Positions 1 to 10,943 of a stretch of DNA of 64,000 nt are shown here, one piece after another. The first letter of the stretch is position 1, and every line of letters starts with the position of its first letter. A program made the translations under genes and the position numbers. The stretch is from Effrenium voratum (Eukaryota > Sar > Dinophyceae > Suessiales > Symbiodiniaceae): assembly GCA_963377175.1 (NCBI GenBank), contig CAUJNA010000569.1, forward strand, positions 314,482-378,481, in the 5' to 3' direction. A model generated the notes under the pieces. That model saw only the letters and a program-made list of their open reading frames with translations. It did no database searches and had not been told where the DNA came from.

Positions 1-137
1 CTTCTCCAGCGGTTCCACAGGTATGCTTGCAGTGCCGGCGATTGCAGACTCTCCGGACACCCAACAAAGTGCAAGTTCTGGTACCAGTAGAGCCGGCGAA
101 GCCGGTGGGCGGAAGTTTCAAAAATATAAAAACTATG

Positions 138-692
138 GTTCTCTTTCTCTTTCTTTTCTTGACTCTTTTTCCCCGTCATTCTTCCTTTCTTCATTTCTTT
201 CCTTCCTTCCTCCCTTCTTTCCTTCTTTCTATCTGTATTTTCTTTCTTTCTTTCGTTTGCTTGTCTATCTATCTTTCTCTACCTATCTATACCTAACTAC
301 CTGTGTATCTATCTCTCCTGTTATCTATCTATCTGCTTATCTATCTATATATCTCTCTATCTATCTTCTCTATCTATCTCTCTATCTCTCTATCTATATA
401 TCTACCTATCTCTCTATCTCTCTATCTATCCATCTCTTTATATCCCTCTATCTCTGTCTCTCTCTTTGTGTATCTGTCTCTCTATCCCTCTTTCTTTCTA
501 TCTTTCTATCTTTCTATCTCTTTTTCTTTCTATCTATTTATCTCTCTATCTCTTTCTCTATATCTTTCTATCTATCTATCTATCTAATCCGTTTATCTCT
601 CCATCTATCTCCCGCGTATCTATCTATCTATCTATGTATCTGTCTATCTCTCTATCTATCTATCTCTATATCTCTTTGTCTACCTATCTATC
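138..692. repeat. (CTAT)/(CTTT)-type microsatellite, first block
   Basis: A pyrimidine-rich array of CTAT, CTTT and CTCT tetranucleotides, increasingly pure CTAT toward its end. It is open in several frames and translates to Tyr-Leu-Ser-Ile repeats, which is an artefact of the tetranucleotide. The first ~137 bases of the window are non-repetitive and hold nothing recognisable. A unique 126-base island (693-818) separates this block from the next. Confidence 0.95.
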
Positions 693-818
693 CCCGGAGG
701 GAACTGGAACCCTGTGGCAGTTGAGGTCGTTGTTGGTCCCTGCATCTATTTCGGAGAGAGTCCAATATGCCAGTAATGGATGATTGGAGGATGGATTGTC
801 CTGTCTTGTGGATAATCC

Positions 819-1378
819 GATCTATCTATCCATTTGTACTTCTAATTATCTATAGATCTACCTGTCTATCCATCTCTGTATCTACCTCTCTCTCTCTACC
901 GATCTATCTATCTATCCACCTCTCCATCTATTTATCTATTTATCTATCTATCCATCTATGTATTTCTCTATCTATCTACCTATCTATGTATCTCTCTCTA
1001 TCTCTGTTTCTATCTATTTATCTATCTATCAATCCATCTATGTATTTCTCTATCTATCTACTTATCTATGTGTCTCTCTCTATCTCTGTTTCTTTCTATT
1101 TATCTATCTCTCTATCTATCTATCTGTCTATCTATCTATCTGTCTGTTTATCGTTTATCTATCTGTTTATTTATCTCTCTATCTATCTATCTGTCTATCT
1201 ATTTATCTATCTATCTACCTATCTATCTCTTTTTCTTTCTATTTATATATCTCTTTATGTCTCTCTCTCTCTTTCTCTATCCCTGTCTATCTATCCATCT
1301 ATCTCTCTCTCTCTCTATCTATCTATCTCTCTATCTCTTTATCTCTCTCTCTCTCTGTCTATTCATCTATCTATCTTG

Positions 1379-1412
<34 letters not shown>

Positions 1413-1437
1413 CTCTTTCTCTATCTCTTTCTATCTT
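819..1437. repeat. (CTAT)-type microsatellite, second block
   Basis: Continuation of the CTAT/CTCT array after the unique interruption. It contains a local higher-order repeat: a segment reading 'ccatctatgtatttctctatctatcta' occurs around 952 and again around 1034, each followed by a similar CTCTCTCTATCTCTGTTTC block. This suggests an 80-bp duplication inside the microsatellite. It stops abruptly where the 60-bp array starts. Confidence 0.95.
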
Positions 1438-1797
1438 GACTTCGCGTACTACTTTCGTACTTAAAAGTTGCGATTTTCGAGCCCCACTGCGAAAGTGGAC
1501 TTCACGTACTACTTTCGTACCTAAAAGTTGCGATTTTGAAAGTGGACTTCACGTACTACTTTCGTACTTAAAAGTTGCGATTTTCGAGCCCCAGCTACGA
1601 AAGTCGACTTCGCGTACTACTTTCGTACTTAAAAGTTGCGATTTTCAAGTCCGGCTGCGAAAGTGGACTTCGCGCACTACTTTCGTACTTAAAAGTTGCG
1701 ATTTTCAAGCCCCAGCTGCGAAAGTTGACTTCGCTTACTACTTTCGCACTTAAAAGCTGCGATTTTCGAACCCCGGCTGCGAAAGTTGACCTTGCAA
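1438..1797. repeat. 60-bp tandem array (six to seven units)
   Basis: Tandem units begin near 1441, 1501, 1548, 1608, 1668 and 1728 with a core 'ttcgcgtactactttcgtac', followed by 'ttaaaagttgcgatttt' and 'ccccagctgcgaaagt'. The second unit is shortened by about 13 bp. Each unit contains a small imperfect palindrome (ACTTTCGTACTTAAAAGT). The array is open in some frames but codes for nothing recognisable. Confidence 0.93.
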
Positions 1798-2213
1798 CAG
1801 TGCTGCGCCTGCCACGAAATCTGTACTTGACCTCGCGAAAGTGCTGCGCCTGCCACGAAATCTGTACTTGACCTTGCGAAAGTGATGCGCCTGCCACGAA
1901 TTTTGCACTTGACCTTGCAAAAGGGCTGCACCTGCCACGAGTTCTGTACTTGACCTTGCGAACGTGATGCCCTTGCCACGAAATCTGTTCCTGACCTCGC
2001 GAAAACGCTGCCCCTGCCGCGATCTGCATGCGCCGCCTTGCGCGTCCGTGCCAATGGGATTTGCGATGCGTCCGTGCCAGAAGTAAGAAAATGCTGCGCC
2101 TGTCACGAAATCTGCACTTGACCGTGCGAAAGTGATGCACCTGCCACGAAATCTGTACCCGACCTTGCCAAAATGCTGCGCCTGCCACGAAATTTGAACC
2201 TTGCGAAAGTGTG
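1798..2213. repeat. 41-bp tandem array with an internal interruption
   Basis: Units of exactly 41 bp start at 1801, 1842, 1883, 1924, 1965 and 2006, then resume at 2091, 2132 and 2173 after a GC-rich interruption (about 2020-2090). The consensus starts 'tgctgcgcctgccacgaaat' and continues 'ctgtacttgacctcgcgaaag'. The last unit is truncated. The gaaag end resembles the end of the adjacent 60-bp unit, so the two arrays may share ancestry. Confidence 0.93.
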
Positions 2214-2496
2214 CGCATCCGTGCCAATGGTCCCGGCGCGAGACCGTCCCGAGCCCGTCCCGAGCCCGTCCCGAGCCCGTCCCCGTCAGACGCCGCGACC
2301 GGGGTAGCTTTCAGCCAGCCGGAGAAGCCAAAACCCGCAGAGGGTTGCACTTTTTGCATTTCTATTCCCCCGCCACACGTATACGCACGTTTTCTCGCAT
2401 GCATTCATTCTTTCTTCATCTCATCTTTGCGCAGAGCTACCTTTCAATTAGTTTCCGTAACTCGGAAGTTTCCTTCTAAACTTCCTTTGATTAGCC
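2214..2496. other. Non-coding spacer before the decayed retroelement
   Basis: A GC-rich start includes an 11-bp tandem repeat (GAGCCCGTCCC, about four copies, 2243-2285), followed by a T-rich stretch up to the putative gag start. I looked here for a 5' LTR matching sequence after 10.3 kb and found none by eye. Confidence 0.6.
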
Positions 2497-3851
2497 ATGA
2501 CCTATCACATTCATCCTGGAGAGAAGTTGGTGTGGTCCAAGGACGGAGAAAAGAGAAGATCGTCATCAGCTTCATTATCGACACCGAGAAGGAGCATGGA
2601 GGAAAGGAAAAAGGACGATCCAAATCGCCTACAGGCTCTAGTCCGTCTAAGATGACTGAGGAGAACAAGACGCTCAAACAGGAAGTGGAGGAGGCTAAGC
2701 GCAATTTGGCTATGCTACAGGAGGCGTATGAACGTGACGACCAGGGCAATGTCACGCGTATCCAGGAACTGGAACGGAGAGCAGGCATGTCGGAACAACA
2801 AGTAGCCAATATCCCCAAAAGATCCGACGAACAACTTCGAGAAGCTGCTCAACACATTGACATTTAACGCGGGAAGACAAAGCTATCCGAAGATCAGGCA
2901 CAACATCTCGTGAAGATCTACGGAGAGTATCAAGACGAAGCCCGACTTAGGTCCTCGAGCACGAGAAGCGACATCAAGAGATGGCCGCGGCCGTGAATCT
3001 GCTTGAACATCGAATCAGATGCGAGGAGGAGAGCTCATTGGTCAGCAAGAACAAGGCTGAACAAAAGAGGAGGAGCACTTCTTCCGAGATCGCTCAGTAT
3101 CAATCGATGATCAACTCCTACCAGGTGAAGATCACTACGGACTCGCAGAACGAGGAGAACACTATTCGTGGTTTGCGTGAGAGATTGGAGACAGCATTGC
3201 GCCGCAACCGAAAATGGCGATCGATGACGAGCCACAAAATATATTGGTGAGCAAAGCAAATGATGCTATAAGGTACGCTGAACAAGAAGCCCATTGCACA
3301 CGGGTTGCCGTGAGCGAACGGGATGAGATGCACTTGATTGGACAACGTGCAGTACAGGAACGTGACGCAAAGATGAATGAGGAGATCAAGATCGCTAGAG
3401 ATCGAGCTCATCAAGGAAATGCAGTACATAATCGCGCCACGCTGAGGGATCAGGAGTTTGCCGACGTGACTCGCGAACTCGCTGCATCAAGGCAAAAGGC
3501 CATTGATGCGAAATCCGATTACCTCAGCCAGATCGCTGCAATGTCCGAAGAGACCGAAGAGACACGACAAGAGCTCAAGATCCAAAAAAGAACTTTGTGC
3601 ACCAGTTGGCAGAGACGAGCAAAGAACTCGAGAGCGAGAATGCCACCCAAGTCGCCATGGCGGCGGACGCAAAAGATCGTGGACGAGCTCTACTGAGGGA
3701 TGACTCCGTTAGGACCAGTAAACGCCACAATTCGAAGACCCGTAAGAGTCATACCACAAATGGGCCTCAACAGCAAGGTCAGGTGGTGCTCTATCAGGCC
3801 ACAATGGCGGCATCTAGTTCTAGTGTACAGGCACCCGATGTTCCTACGTGA
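2497..3851 (+). pseudogene. Gag N-terminal region, coiled-coil rich, broken
   Basis: The likely start is ATG 2497 (MTYHIHPGEKLVWSKDG). Charged helical text then continues through several frames: 2650-2867 (TEENKTLKQEVEEAKRNL), 2981-3250, 3214-3600 (long run of E, R, A, Q and K) and 3597-3851 (HQLAETSKELESENATQ). The heptad-like composition suggests a coiled coil. At least four frame changes and a stop at 2865-2867 break it. Its place ahead of the gag core makes it the amino-terminal, probably self-assembling part of the particle protein. That role is inferred; no catalytic motif is present. Confidence 0.6.
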
Positions 3852-3881
3852 ATTGATTGCAGCCTTGGACCGGGTTCTGTT

Positions 3882-5160
3882 TTGTTTCCTGTTTACCAAG
3901 ACCCAATGATACAGGCTCATATCGACCAACTCCATGAGGCGGTAGGATCTGTTCCAAATATGAGATTTGGTTCAACCGGCAATAATGGAGGTGGTGGTGG
4001 TCATGGAGATGGCGGTCCACACCTGGCCTCGGTTATCACAACACAGATGGAAGCGCGGGGGGTCTGGGACGTGCTACTGTCCCAGCCGCCAAATCCACCT
4101 GATCCACCTGACGACGATGATGATGGAGACGAGGACAACGAGGAAGAACCATCCGATGATGATGATGATGATCGTCGACGCATCAGAAGATCATCACGAA
4201 GAAGAAAGTCGAGAGATCGCAGAGATCATGACAGTGGTCAGCCAAGGATATCACGGAAGGAGGCTGAGAGAGTCAACGTACCTCCATGGCCGAAGATCAC
4301 GAAGCTGGACAGCTGGAAGATGGCACTCGCCATGAACGTCACCAGCGCTTCGGCGGATCCTGATATCGAAGGGCATGCGCTTTCATGGTGAGTCCTGACC
4401 TTGAATTTTTAGCCGATTCGGGATTGATCAAGGGAAGGCAGATCATTGCCATCATATTGCAATCTTTCAGGTCAAGTGATCGATCGGATATGACAATCAC
4501 CATTGATCACTGATCAGACTGGAATTTTCAGGGAACAAGAACATGTCCGTGTTCCGCAACAAATGGTATGACATCTTGCTCAACCTAAGGAAGGAGGATA
4601 CACCCAGAGAAATCACGCTCCGGGACATCCTGTGTCACAAGATCAAAGGAAGCAGAAAGCTGGAATTTGGTCTCAATGCCTATGCGCGGTTTCCGGATGC
4701 ACACTCTGAGAAGACCTACCGTTTCCTTTTGGGATTGATTGATCGACAACTTCGGACTGATCGTGAGGACTACGTCTACGACATGAAGGAGAAGTCAGTC
4801 AAGAACCTGCTGAGCGGCAACAAGAATGCAGCCAGCGGACAAGAAGAAGGCAAAGGGAAAAGGAGGAAATTCCGGGAAGGAAGATGATGGAACCACAGCA
4901 GCACCTGTGCTACCCAAAGCGAAAGCGAAAGACCACGACAAGGGCCGTGCGTCTTCCACTACACTAAAGAAGGAGGATGTCTCAAAGGGAAAGATTGTCC
5001 ATATTCCCATAACCCCAAGCACAAGCACAAGTTGGACAACAACAAAGGAAAGGGCAAAGGCGACGGCAAAGCAGCGAGGACTCCTTCACCGAAGAGGGAT
5101 GGGGTCTGCTATGCATGGAGGGAAGGAAAGCGCACGAAAGGGGATCAGCGCAAAGACAAG
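3882..5160 (+). pseudogene. gag: Gag core with CCCH zinc finger, broken
   Basis: The piece at 3882-4391 holds a Gly-rich run, an Asp-rich tract, Arg/Ser repeats and VPPWPKITKLDSWK, then ends early. The text resumes near 4432 (GLIKGRQIIAIILQSF), suggesting about 50 codons were lost between. A one-base loss near 4520 is followed by ATG 4543 and a conserved-looking stretch (RNKWYDILLNLRKED). Two opposite frame changes near 4835 and 4945 bracket a Lys/Gly-rich linker. A CCCH finger then reads CVFHYTKEGGCLKGKDCPYSH at about 4950-5010 (C-x9-C-x5-C-x3-H). In a retroelement this would bind RNA for packaging. The CCCH finger in place of the usual CCHC knuckle is characteristic of this group. Confidence 0.75.
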
Positions 5161-6192
5161 CACGCTGAACTAGCGAACCCCAAAGCATCCGCTCCTGCGC
5201 CTAACGCCAAGCAACAGGGCAAAGCACAGGCCAAGCCCAAAGCAGCAGCTCCGGCAATTGTGAGAAAGGTTCACATCGCAATGCCCGCTATCACTGTCAA
5301 GAGAGCCGCGACTTCGGAAGCCAAAAAGAATGACAAAGGCGCTGAAGAGAGTGAAGCCGAGGTCGAGACTGTGTATCACGATCGTGATGCCGAAGACGCC
5401 ATGAGTGAATCTTCGCGGTGGTCAGGAGAGACTGACATACCCGAGAAGTACGTGTGGTTTCGAGAGATTCCTGACAATGACGTGAGCGAAGAGGTGGAGT
5501 ACCTGAAGAATGAGGACAAACAGTGGCGGAACAACTCGATGTGGTACAAGGGATTCTTTGATGACGTATCCCAATCATCCTCAAAACCAGTGGGCGCCAA
5601 GACGTTCAAGACGTATGGTCATCGACGACACCTTGCATATAGTCACAAGAAGGCACTCATCAGAGCCGAGATTATGAGTGAGGTGGCCAACGACATATAT
5701 CGAACTCACAAGATGCCAATGAACAAGGAGAGAACCTTCACTTTCGAGTATGACAAGGAGGATGACGAGATTACGGAGGGAGTCGTGCAATGGAAAAGGA
5801 AGCACGGACAACCTATCAGTCTATTCGCCCTGTCTGCGAACCAATGCAAGGGAGTAAAATGGCTGATGGACACAGGGTGTGGTCATGATTTGATCGGCAC
5901 ATCCAAGGCGGCCTCCCTCGGTGTGGACATTGTTCAAGACAAGGACGAGATTGTCTTCCAAACGGCAAATGGTACTACGTGCACTTCGGATTTCATCAAG
6001 TACTACGTGAATGAGCTGAAGGAAACAGTCCAACCCTTTGTTCTGGATGAGACGCCGACGGTGTTATCTATTTGTCGACGATGCATGAAAATGGGATATT
6101 CTTTTCACTGGATGTGTGGGAAGTTGCCGTTCATGATAACGCCTGAGAAAAAGGATGAATGCGAGGAGCAATCGCCATCGACCCGTTTCTGA
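5032..6192 (+). pseudogene. Gag C-terminus and aspartic protease region
   Basis: An open frame of about 386 codons follows the CCCH finger in the same frame. It begins with Lys/Ala/Pro-rich linker sequence, then an acidic region, then the retroviral-type protease signature WLMDTGCGHDLIG, whose catalytic Asp codon is at 5869-5871. DTGC replaces the common DTGA or DSGA but keeps Asp-Thr-Gly. Such proteases dimerise to cleave the Gag-Pol polyprotein. The frame ends at 6192, and the coding text passes to the frame starting near 6155. Confidence 0.75.
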
Positions 6193-7212
6193 AGACATCT
6201 TGGAGCACATGAAGACGCCCAAGGAAATCATCGGTGTTGGACAGGATGGTGGTGAAGCAGAAGAAGAAGTCGGAGATCCCCAAAATGCTCTTGCTGGGGA
6301 GGAGGATGGCGTCGAAGCCGTAGATTTCGGCCCGCCTGGTGGAGCGGGGCCCGCGCCGCCTAGAGTCGAAGAACCTGGTGAAGAGGCTCGTGGACGTGAG
6401 CCGGGAGAAGACGAATCTGAGGGTGAAGATGATGCTGATCCCGAAGCAGTTATTGAAGTCGACATCTACGAAGGTGCACCCATCAAGAAGAGAACTGGCA
6501 CATTCCAAGACGATGCCAACACATTGACACATTTGCTAACGCACAGATACCGAAACACGTTCTGCGAATCATGCGTGAAGGCGAAGATGCGGCATTTCAG
6601 ATCCAAGTCTGGTGCATTTCAACGTGAAGCCAAGACGTTCGGAGACTTGATCACTTTCGATCTGGTTGAAGCCGCAGGAGATGCCAAGAACAATGACAAG
6701 TACGTCATGATCATTCGGGATATATACACTGGCATCATCATGGGCTATCCAATTGGTCGCAAGAATACCGTGACGGTGGTCAACAGCATAAAACATTTTG
6801 CTGGCAGGCGGAAGATCAAGCAAGTCTACTCGGACGATGCACCGGAGTTCATCAACGCATGTTCCGAACTGAGATTCCTCATGATCTATCGCTTCCGGGC
6901 AAGAAGCAGAACAGTTCGCTTGCCGAACGCACGAACCATTTCATCGTGGACCAAACAACCGCATGTCTAGTACATGCTGGACTTCCAACATGCTATTGGA
7001 TATTTGCTATCACCGCGTTGTGCCACCTGATGAACGTCGAAGAGATCAACGGTTCGAGCGCATGGTTTCAACTGCATGGAGAACATTTCAAGGGTGAAAA
7101 GATCCCATTTGGCGCGTTGGTTGAGCTCAAACCGAGCGATGCGAGAGGGGACAAAAGAGAGCGAAGTTCGAACCAAAAGGGGAAACTGAGATCTTTGCTG
7201 GTTACAACTTGA
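6155..7212 (+). pseudogene. Integrase (copia-type), frame-broken
   Basis: An acidic Pro/Glu-rich linker leads to the HHCC zinc region (THLLTHRYRNTFCESC, Cys codons near 6563 and 6572). The catalytic core has Asp in LITFDLVEA (6659) and Asp in YSDDAPEF (about 6833). A frame change near 6885 precedes the third acidic residue, Glu in SSLAERTNHF (about 6922), which sits in the frame running to 7212. All three DDE residues are therefore preserved, but split over two frames. Integrase joins the cDNA to host DNA. This copy is inactive as written. Confidence 0.8.
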
Positions 7213-8243
7213 GTTCTGGTCTTCACTGGGCACGCAAGTGTCGGGCCTGGGCTCTCACAAGCTTCGCCGGCGCCGACCTTTCCATAAGGAAGGCGAAAAT
7301 TCCACCTCGACTACGCCAGCCACATCAGACCGAGAGAATTGTTTTGAAGATACCAATTTCTTTCCCCGTTCAAGAGAAGTACAAGAAGAGGAATGAGACT
7401 CTTGAAGGTGTTGAGGAGATCAGAGGGGAAGATGATAGAGGCGTTCATTTAGAGCAACCGGCCGAGGATGAGGACCCCGATCCTACTCTCTTGCAAGATA
7501 TAGATCAGAGACAACTCGATGAGGTCGAGGAGATCGCTGGGATCGTGCATGACGAGAAAGGGGAGGATGTCGAAGTCGTCGAGCCGGGGAGCACGGAAGA
7601 CAAAGATGCTGTTGAGGACGTCGCTGACCTACCCCATGTATCAACAGGGAAAGCTAAAGATCGTATCATCTACAGGAATGATCTTGGGAAAGATGGTCAA
7701 ACTTGATGCTCGTGGGAGACCCTATCCAGTCGGTGAAGATGGATTCAGGACGATGAAGACAACAAGACATTTCGGAATGCAATTGATGTTGATGAAGAAG
7801 GAAAGATTCATCCAAAGAAGAAGGATGGCACCGGTAGCTCGAAGGACGCACCTGCAGAAAGTACAAAGGTCAACGCTCCGAGCGCTAAGAGAATCAAAGC
7901 TATGCTCAAAGAAAGATGGGGTGGTGATCAATGGTTGTACAAGTGGGGCATACGGAAGAATACAAATAAGGTCAAGAACCCTGTTGAGGGAAAGCTCTTG
8001 GCGGACCTGGATTGGACGAGGATCATTGTCAACCCGGTCGATGGGTCAGTTTTGCGCATGGGCTCCAAACGTCTTCAAGATCTTGGTGCAAGCAACGTGA
8101 CATTGGACGAGGTCTATGGGATCCTGGTGGTTATCTACGCATGGAAGTTTACTCCAAGGGAAGGTCTTGCATCTATCCCAAAGAACGACCATGATGAGAA
8201 TTGTTGGAGAACATGGATGACACTTGTTCAGAAAGCACCATGA
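7209..8243 (+). pseudogene. Integrase-RT linker region, broken
   Basis: Acidic, low-complexity coding text (EDDRGVHLEQPAEDEDPD) runs to 7706, then shifts frame. A Lys-rich part and a folded-looking stretch (MLKERWGGDQWLYKWGIRKN, then DWTRIIVNPVDGSVLRMG) lie at 7902-8243. No enzyme motif is visible. By position it joins integrase to reverse transcriptase; such linkers vary widely in copia elements. Confidence 0.55.
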
Positions 8244-9697
8244 CGGGATCCGAATGTACGGATGAACTGGCACACATGTATGAGTGGGAAGATGTGGCAG
8301 CGCGTGATTTGGGTTTACGAGCCTGCGCGGCGTCGCCACAAGTGGATTGCCGAAAGAGCGATTATCCCCAGATGCCTTGTGTTCCGGCCGAAGAACATCA
8401 TCGTGAGAAAGTCGTCAAGATGGCCAAGTTCATCAATGCAATGGTGATGCTTACCAACACCAAGGCGATGGACTCCGTGAAAAAGGAATGGAAAGGTCTA
8501 ATTGACCAAGGAGTCTTCGATCTATCTGTAATCCGTGAGTACTATGATGTCGCTCGCGAGGCAAAACAGAAGAACGAAGAAGTGCAAATGGCCAGGGCGC
8601 ATGGTATAATAGTTGAGAAACATTCCCAACTTTCGGAAGAAGACCCACGCAGAAAATACAAAGGTCGTGGGGTGGTGCTTGGGAACCAGATTAAGAACCA
8701 GACGTCGGACGCGGCATTGTTTCAAGATCTGGGGAATTCTCCTGCAATTTTCGAAGCTTCCAGATGGGCTGACTTTTTACGTTGCCTTGACGGATGGGAT
8801 GTGCAGATGGCTGATGCGGCGCAGGCATATATCCATGCCACATTACTGGGTACACCTTGTTGGATCGAGCTTCCAGCCGAAGCAGTTCCTGAGGATGATA
8901 AAGGACGATGGAATCAGTTCAAAAGACCCGTGGTTCGTTTGGTGAAGGCTTTGTACGGTCATCCTGATGCTGGTACATTTTGGGAACAGCACTGCGGTGA
9001 ATCGGTGCGTTCAATGGGTTTTAAGCCGGTTGGTGAAGAATGGCCTTCTGTCTATACCCATCCTGAACTACAATTAGCTCTTGTGGTCTATGTGGACGAC
9101 TTAGAGATGGCTGGTCCAAAGAACAACCTCAAAAAGGGTTGGGAGCTGCTTCGTGAGAAGCAGCCGGAAACCGGCCTGGATTTATATCTGGGATGCAATC
9201 AGTCCAAAGGTACTGTGGTTCTCGGCAACAGCCATAAGGTCACCACTGTGACATACGACATGGAGCAGTTCCTGCGCTCTTGTGTCGATCGCTACTTCGA
9301 AGTAGCGGGCAACGTTGAGTTGAAAAAGGTTCCTACACCTGGTCCCCATGAAGAGACCAAGGATCACCCGTCGAGGGCTCCGATACAGACCGGGCCGTCG
9401 GTCGAGGGCAATTGGTGTGGAAACAGAGTTCCCGCGAATGGTTATGAAACCCCATCATGCCAAGCAGGAGGGACTTCGGAAGGAGCTCATCCGGAGCCTG
9501 TTCGTGCGCAACTCGCACCTCATGCAGCAAGTGTGCTCATGAAAATTTTACATGGTGCTAGAGTAGCACGTTTTGACTTGCTCAGGCAGGTCAACCGTTT
9601 GGCGAGGAACATCACCAGGTGGACAACTGACGACGACAAGAAACTGCATCACCTGATGTGTTACATTACATTCATCACACCAAGCATTGGAGGATGA
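8201..9697 (+). pseudogene. Reverse transcriptase (RVT_2 type)
   Basis: This is the longest open frame of the element, about 498 codons. A fingers-region basic motif is KYKGRGVVLGNQIKNQ. The first catalytic Asp lies in VQMADAAQAYIHATLLG (near 8813). The palm motif LVVYVDDLEMAG has its YVDD codons at 9089-9100, with the usual VKALYGHPDAGTFWE block just ahead. The N-terminal ~90 codons are linker. After about 9310 (KKVPTPGPHEETK) the text frays, probably another frame change, before recovering at LRQVNRLARNITRWT. RT copies the element RNA into cDNA. Catalytic residues look intact, but the frame is not continuous with RNase H. Confidence 0.85.
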
Positions 9698-10341
9698 TTG
9701 GCTGGGTCGGAGATTCAGTCGAAGATAGTACTTGGCAGTTTATGCTGATGCTGACTTTTCTGGGTGCGCCGATTCTTTGCGGTCGACATCTGGCGGTCAC
9801 ATGAACCTACAAGGTCCCAATACAAGATTTCCTTTGTCCGGAAGCTCTAAGCGACAGGGATGTGTGAGTCATTATTGAGGCTGAAATCGTCGCTGCCGAT
9901 GTTGCAATGAGAGCTACGGGCATGCCTGCGCTCAGGTTGATGGAGCGTATTTTGGGTAAGGAGCCGAAGTTTGTGTTCTTCGATGACAACAAGGCTATGA
10001 TCAGTGTTGTTCGATCAGGTAAGAACCTTACTATGAGGCATCTGGAACGAAGTCATGGTGTTGCTGTCACACGGATGCATGACATGTTCGCGCGGGACTA
10101 CATGTATCTGGCCTATGAGGTTACGGACCGTATGGCTGTTGATTTTCACACCAAAGCTTCAGTGATTCCAGAAAATGGAAACATGCGTGTATGCAAATCG
10201 GATTGCTGGAGCCGGAAATGTTGGCCAACCCGGAATTTTTCAAGATGGTCACATCTTCTTTTGACCCCAAGAAGGGAACGTGCCGACTATGCCTCCCGAC
10301 CTTTGGTGGCAAGGACTATCATCAAAGGAAGGCCTTCATGA
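9698..10341 (+). pseudogene. RNase H region, broken
   Basis: After the RT frame ends, fragments in several frames recall copia RNase H: near 9730-9760 a stretch with DADFSG(C), near 9870 an IIEAEIVAADVAM block, and from 9907 an open frame with FFDDNKAMISVV and the RHLERSHGVAVT block, the usual place of RTKHIDLRYHFIRE. It then runs out of frame near 10170. RNase H removes template RNA during cDNA synthesis. Several frame changes make this copy non-functional. Confidence 0.7.
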
Positions 10342-10943
10342 ACACGAAGGGCATGATCCGGTCATCGTGGCAAAAGTTCCGAAACTCATGCGGTACCAGC
10401 CACCACCCACGGTGCAATGTCCTATTGGCACACGGTGGTTGCGTTCCACTTGGTTTCTGTGCGGAGGATCATGGGAGAAAGTTGAGGATCATGTTGAACC
10501 CGCGTTGCAATGGGAGCGCATCGACAAGTACGTCGAGCGTGCGGTACGGCAGTTTCACCCGATACAGCCTGCGGCCCCAGCTCCCAAGGTCATTCGGCCG
10601 AGACAACATTTTGGACGGGACGAGTCTTTCCAACTGTTCATTCAGGAAGTCGATGGCCAGGACATCCTGGACACAATCAATTCCCTCCCTGCACGTATTT
10701 TACGGTGTTTCAAAACTAGGATGCGTCGTATGCATGCACATCACCGTGAACAAGACAATCATCGTTTCTTTGACCATTTTGCGACCTGCTGATCCCAATG
10801 CAAACATTACATTTCGTTTTGTGAATCACAATGGTACCGTACTTGGCTTGTCTGGCTATGCCTATGTGCCTGGTTTGGCTACTGGCACAGAGGTCACCCT
10901 TGTTGCACTGGGCCCCAACGAACCAACGGTTGTCATGGCGTGA
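10191..10943 (+). pseudogene. Post-RNase H coding relic
   Basis: From 10191 the text LLEPEMLANPEFFKMV, then SFDPKKGTCRLCLPTFGGKD, follows directly on the RNase H end. It then moves to the frame at 10280 (KLMRYQPPPTVQCPIGTRW, then WERIDKYVERAVRQFHP) until about 10690. The tail returns to the 10191 frame, finishing at 10943. The Cys pair in CRLC and its position suggest an accessory C-terminal piece of the polyprotein. I do not recognise a named family. Confidence 0.45.

Noticed and set aside
23..1464. Several overlapping frames of Tyr-Leu-Ser-Ile repeats, up to 328 codons
   Set aside because: Translations of the CTAT microsatellite and the adjacent 60-bp array, with no independent coding signal.
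1798..2213. Possible CRISPR array (regular 41-bp spacing)
   Set aside because: Whole units repeat with no unique spacers between them, and the surroundings are eukaryotic.
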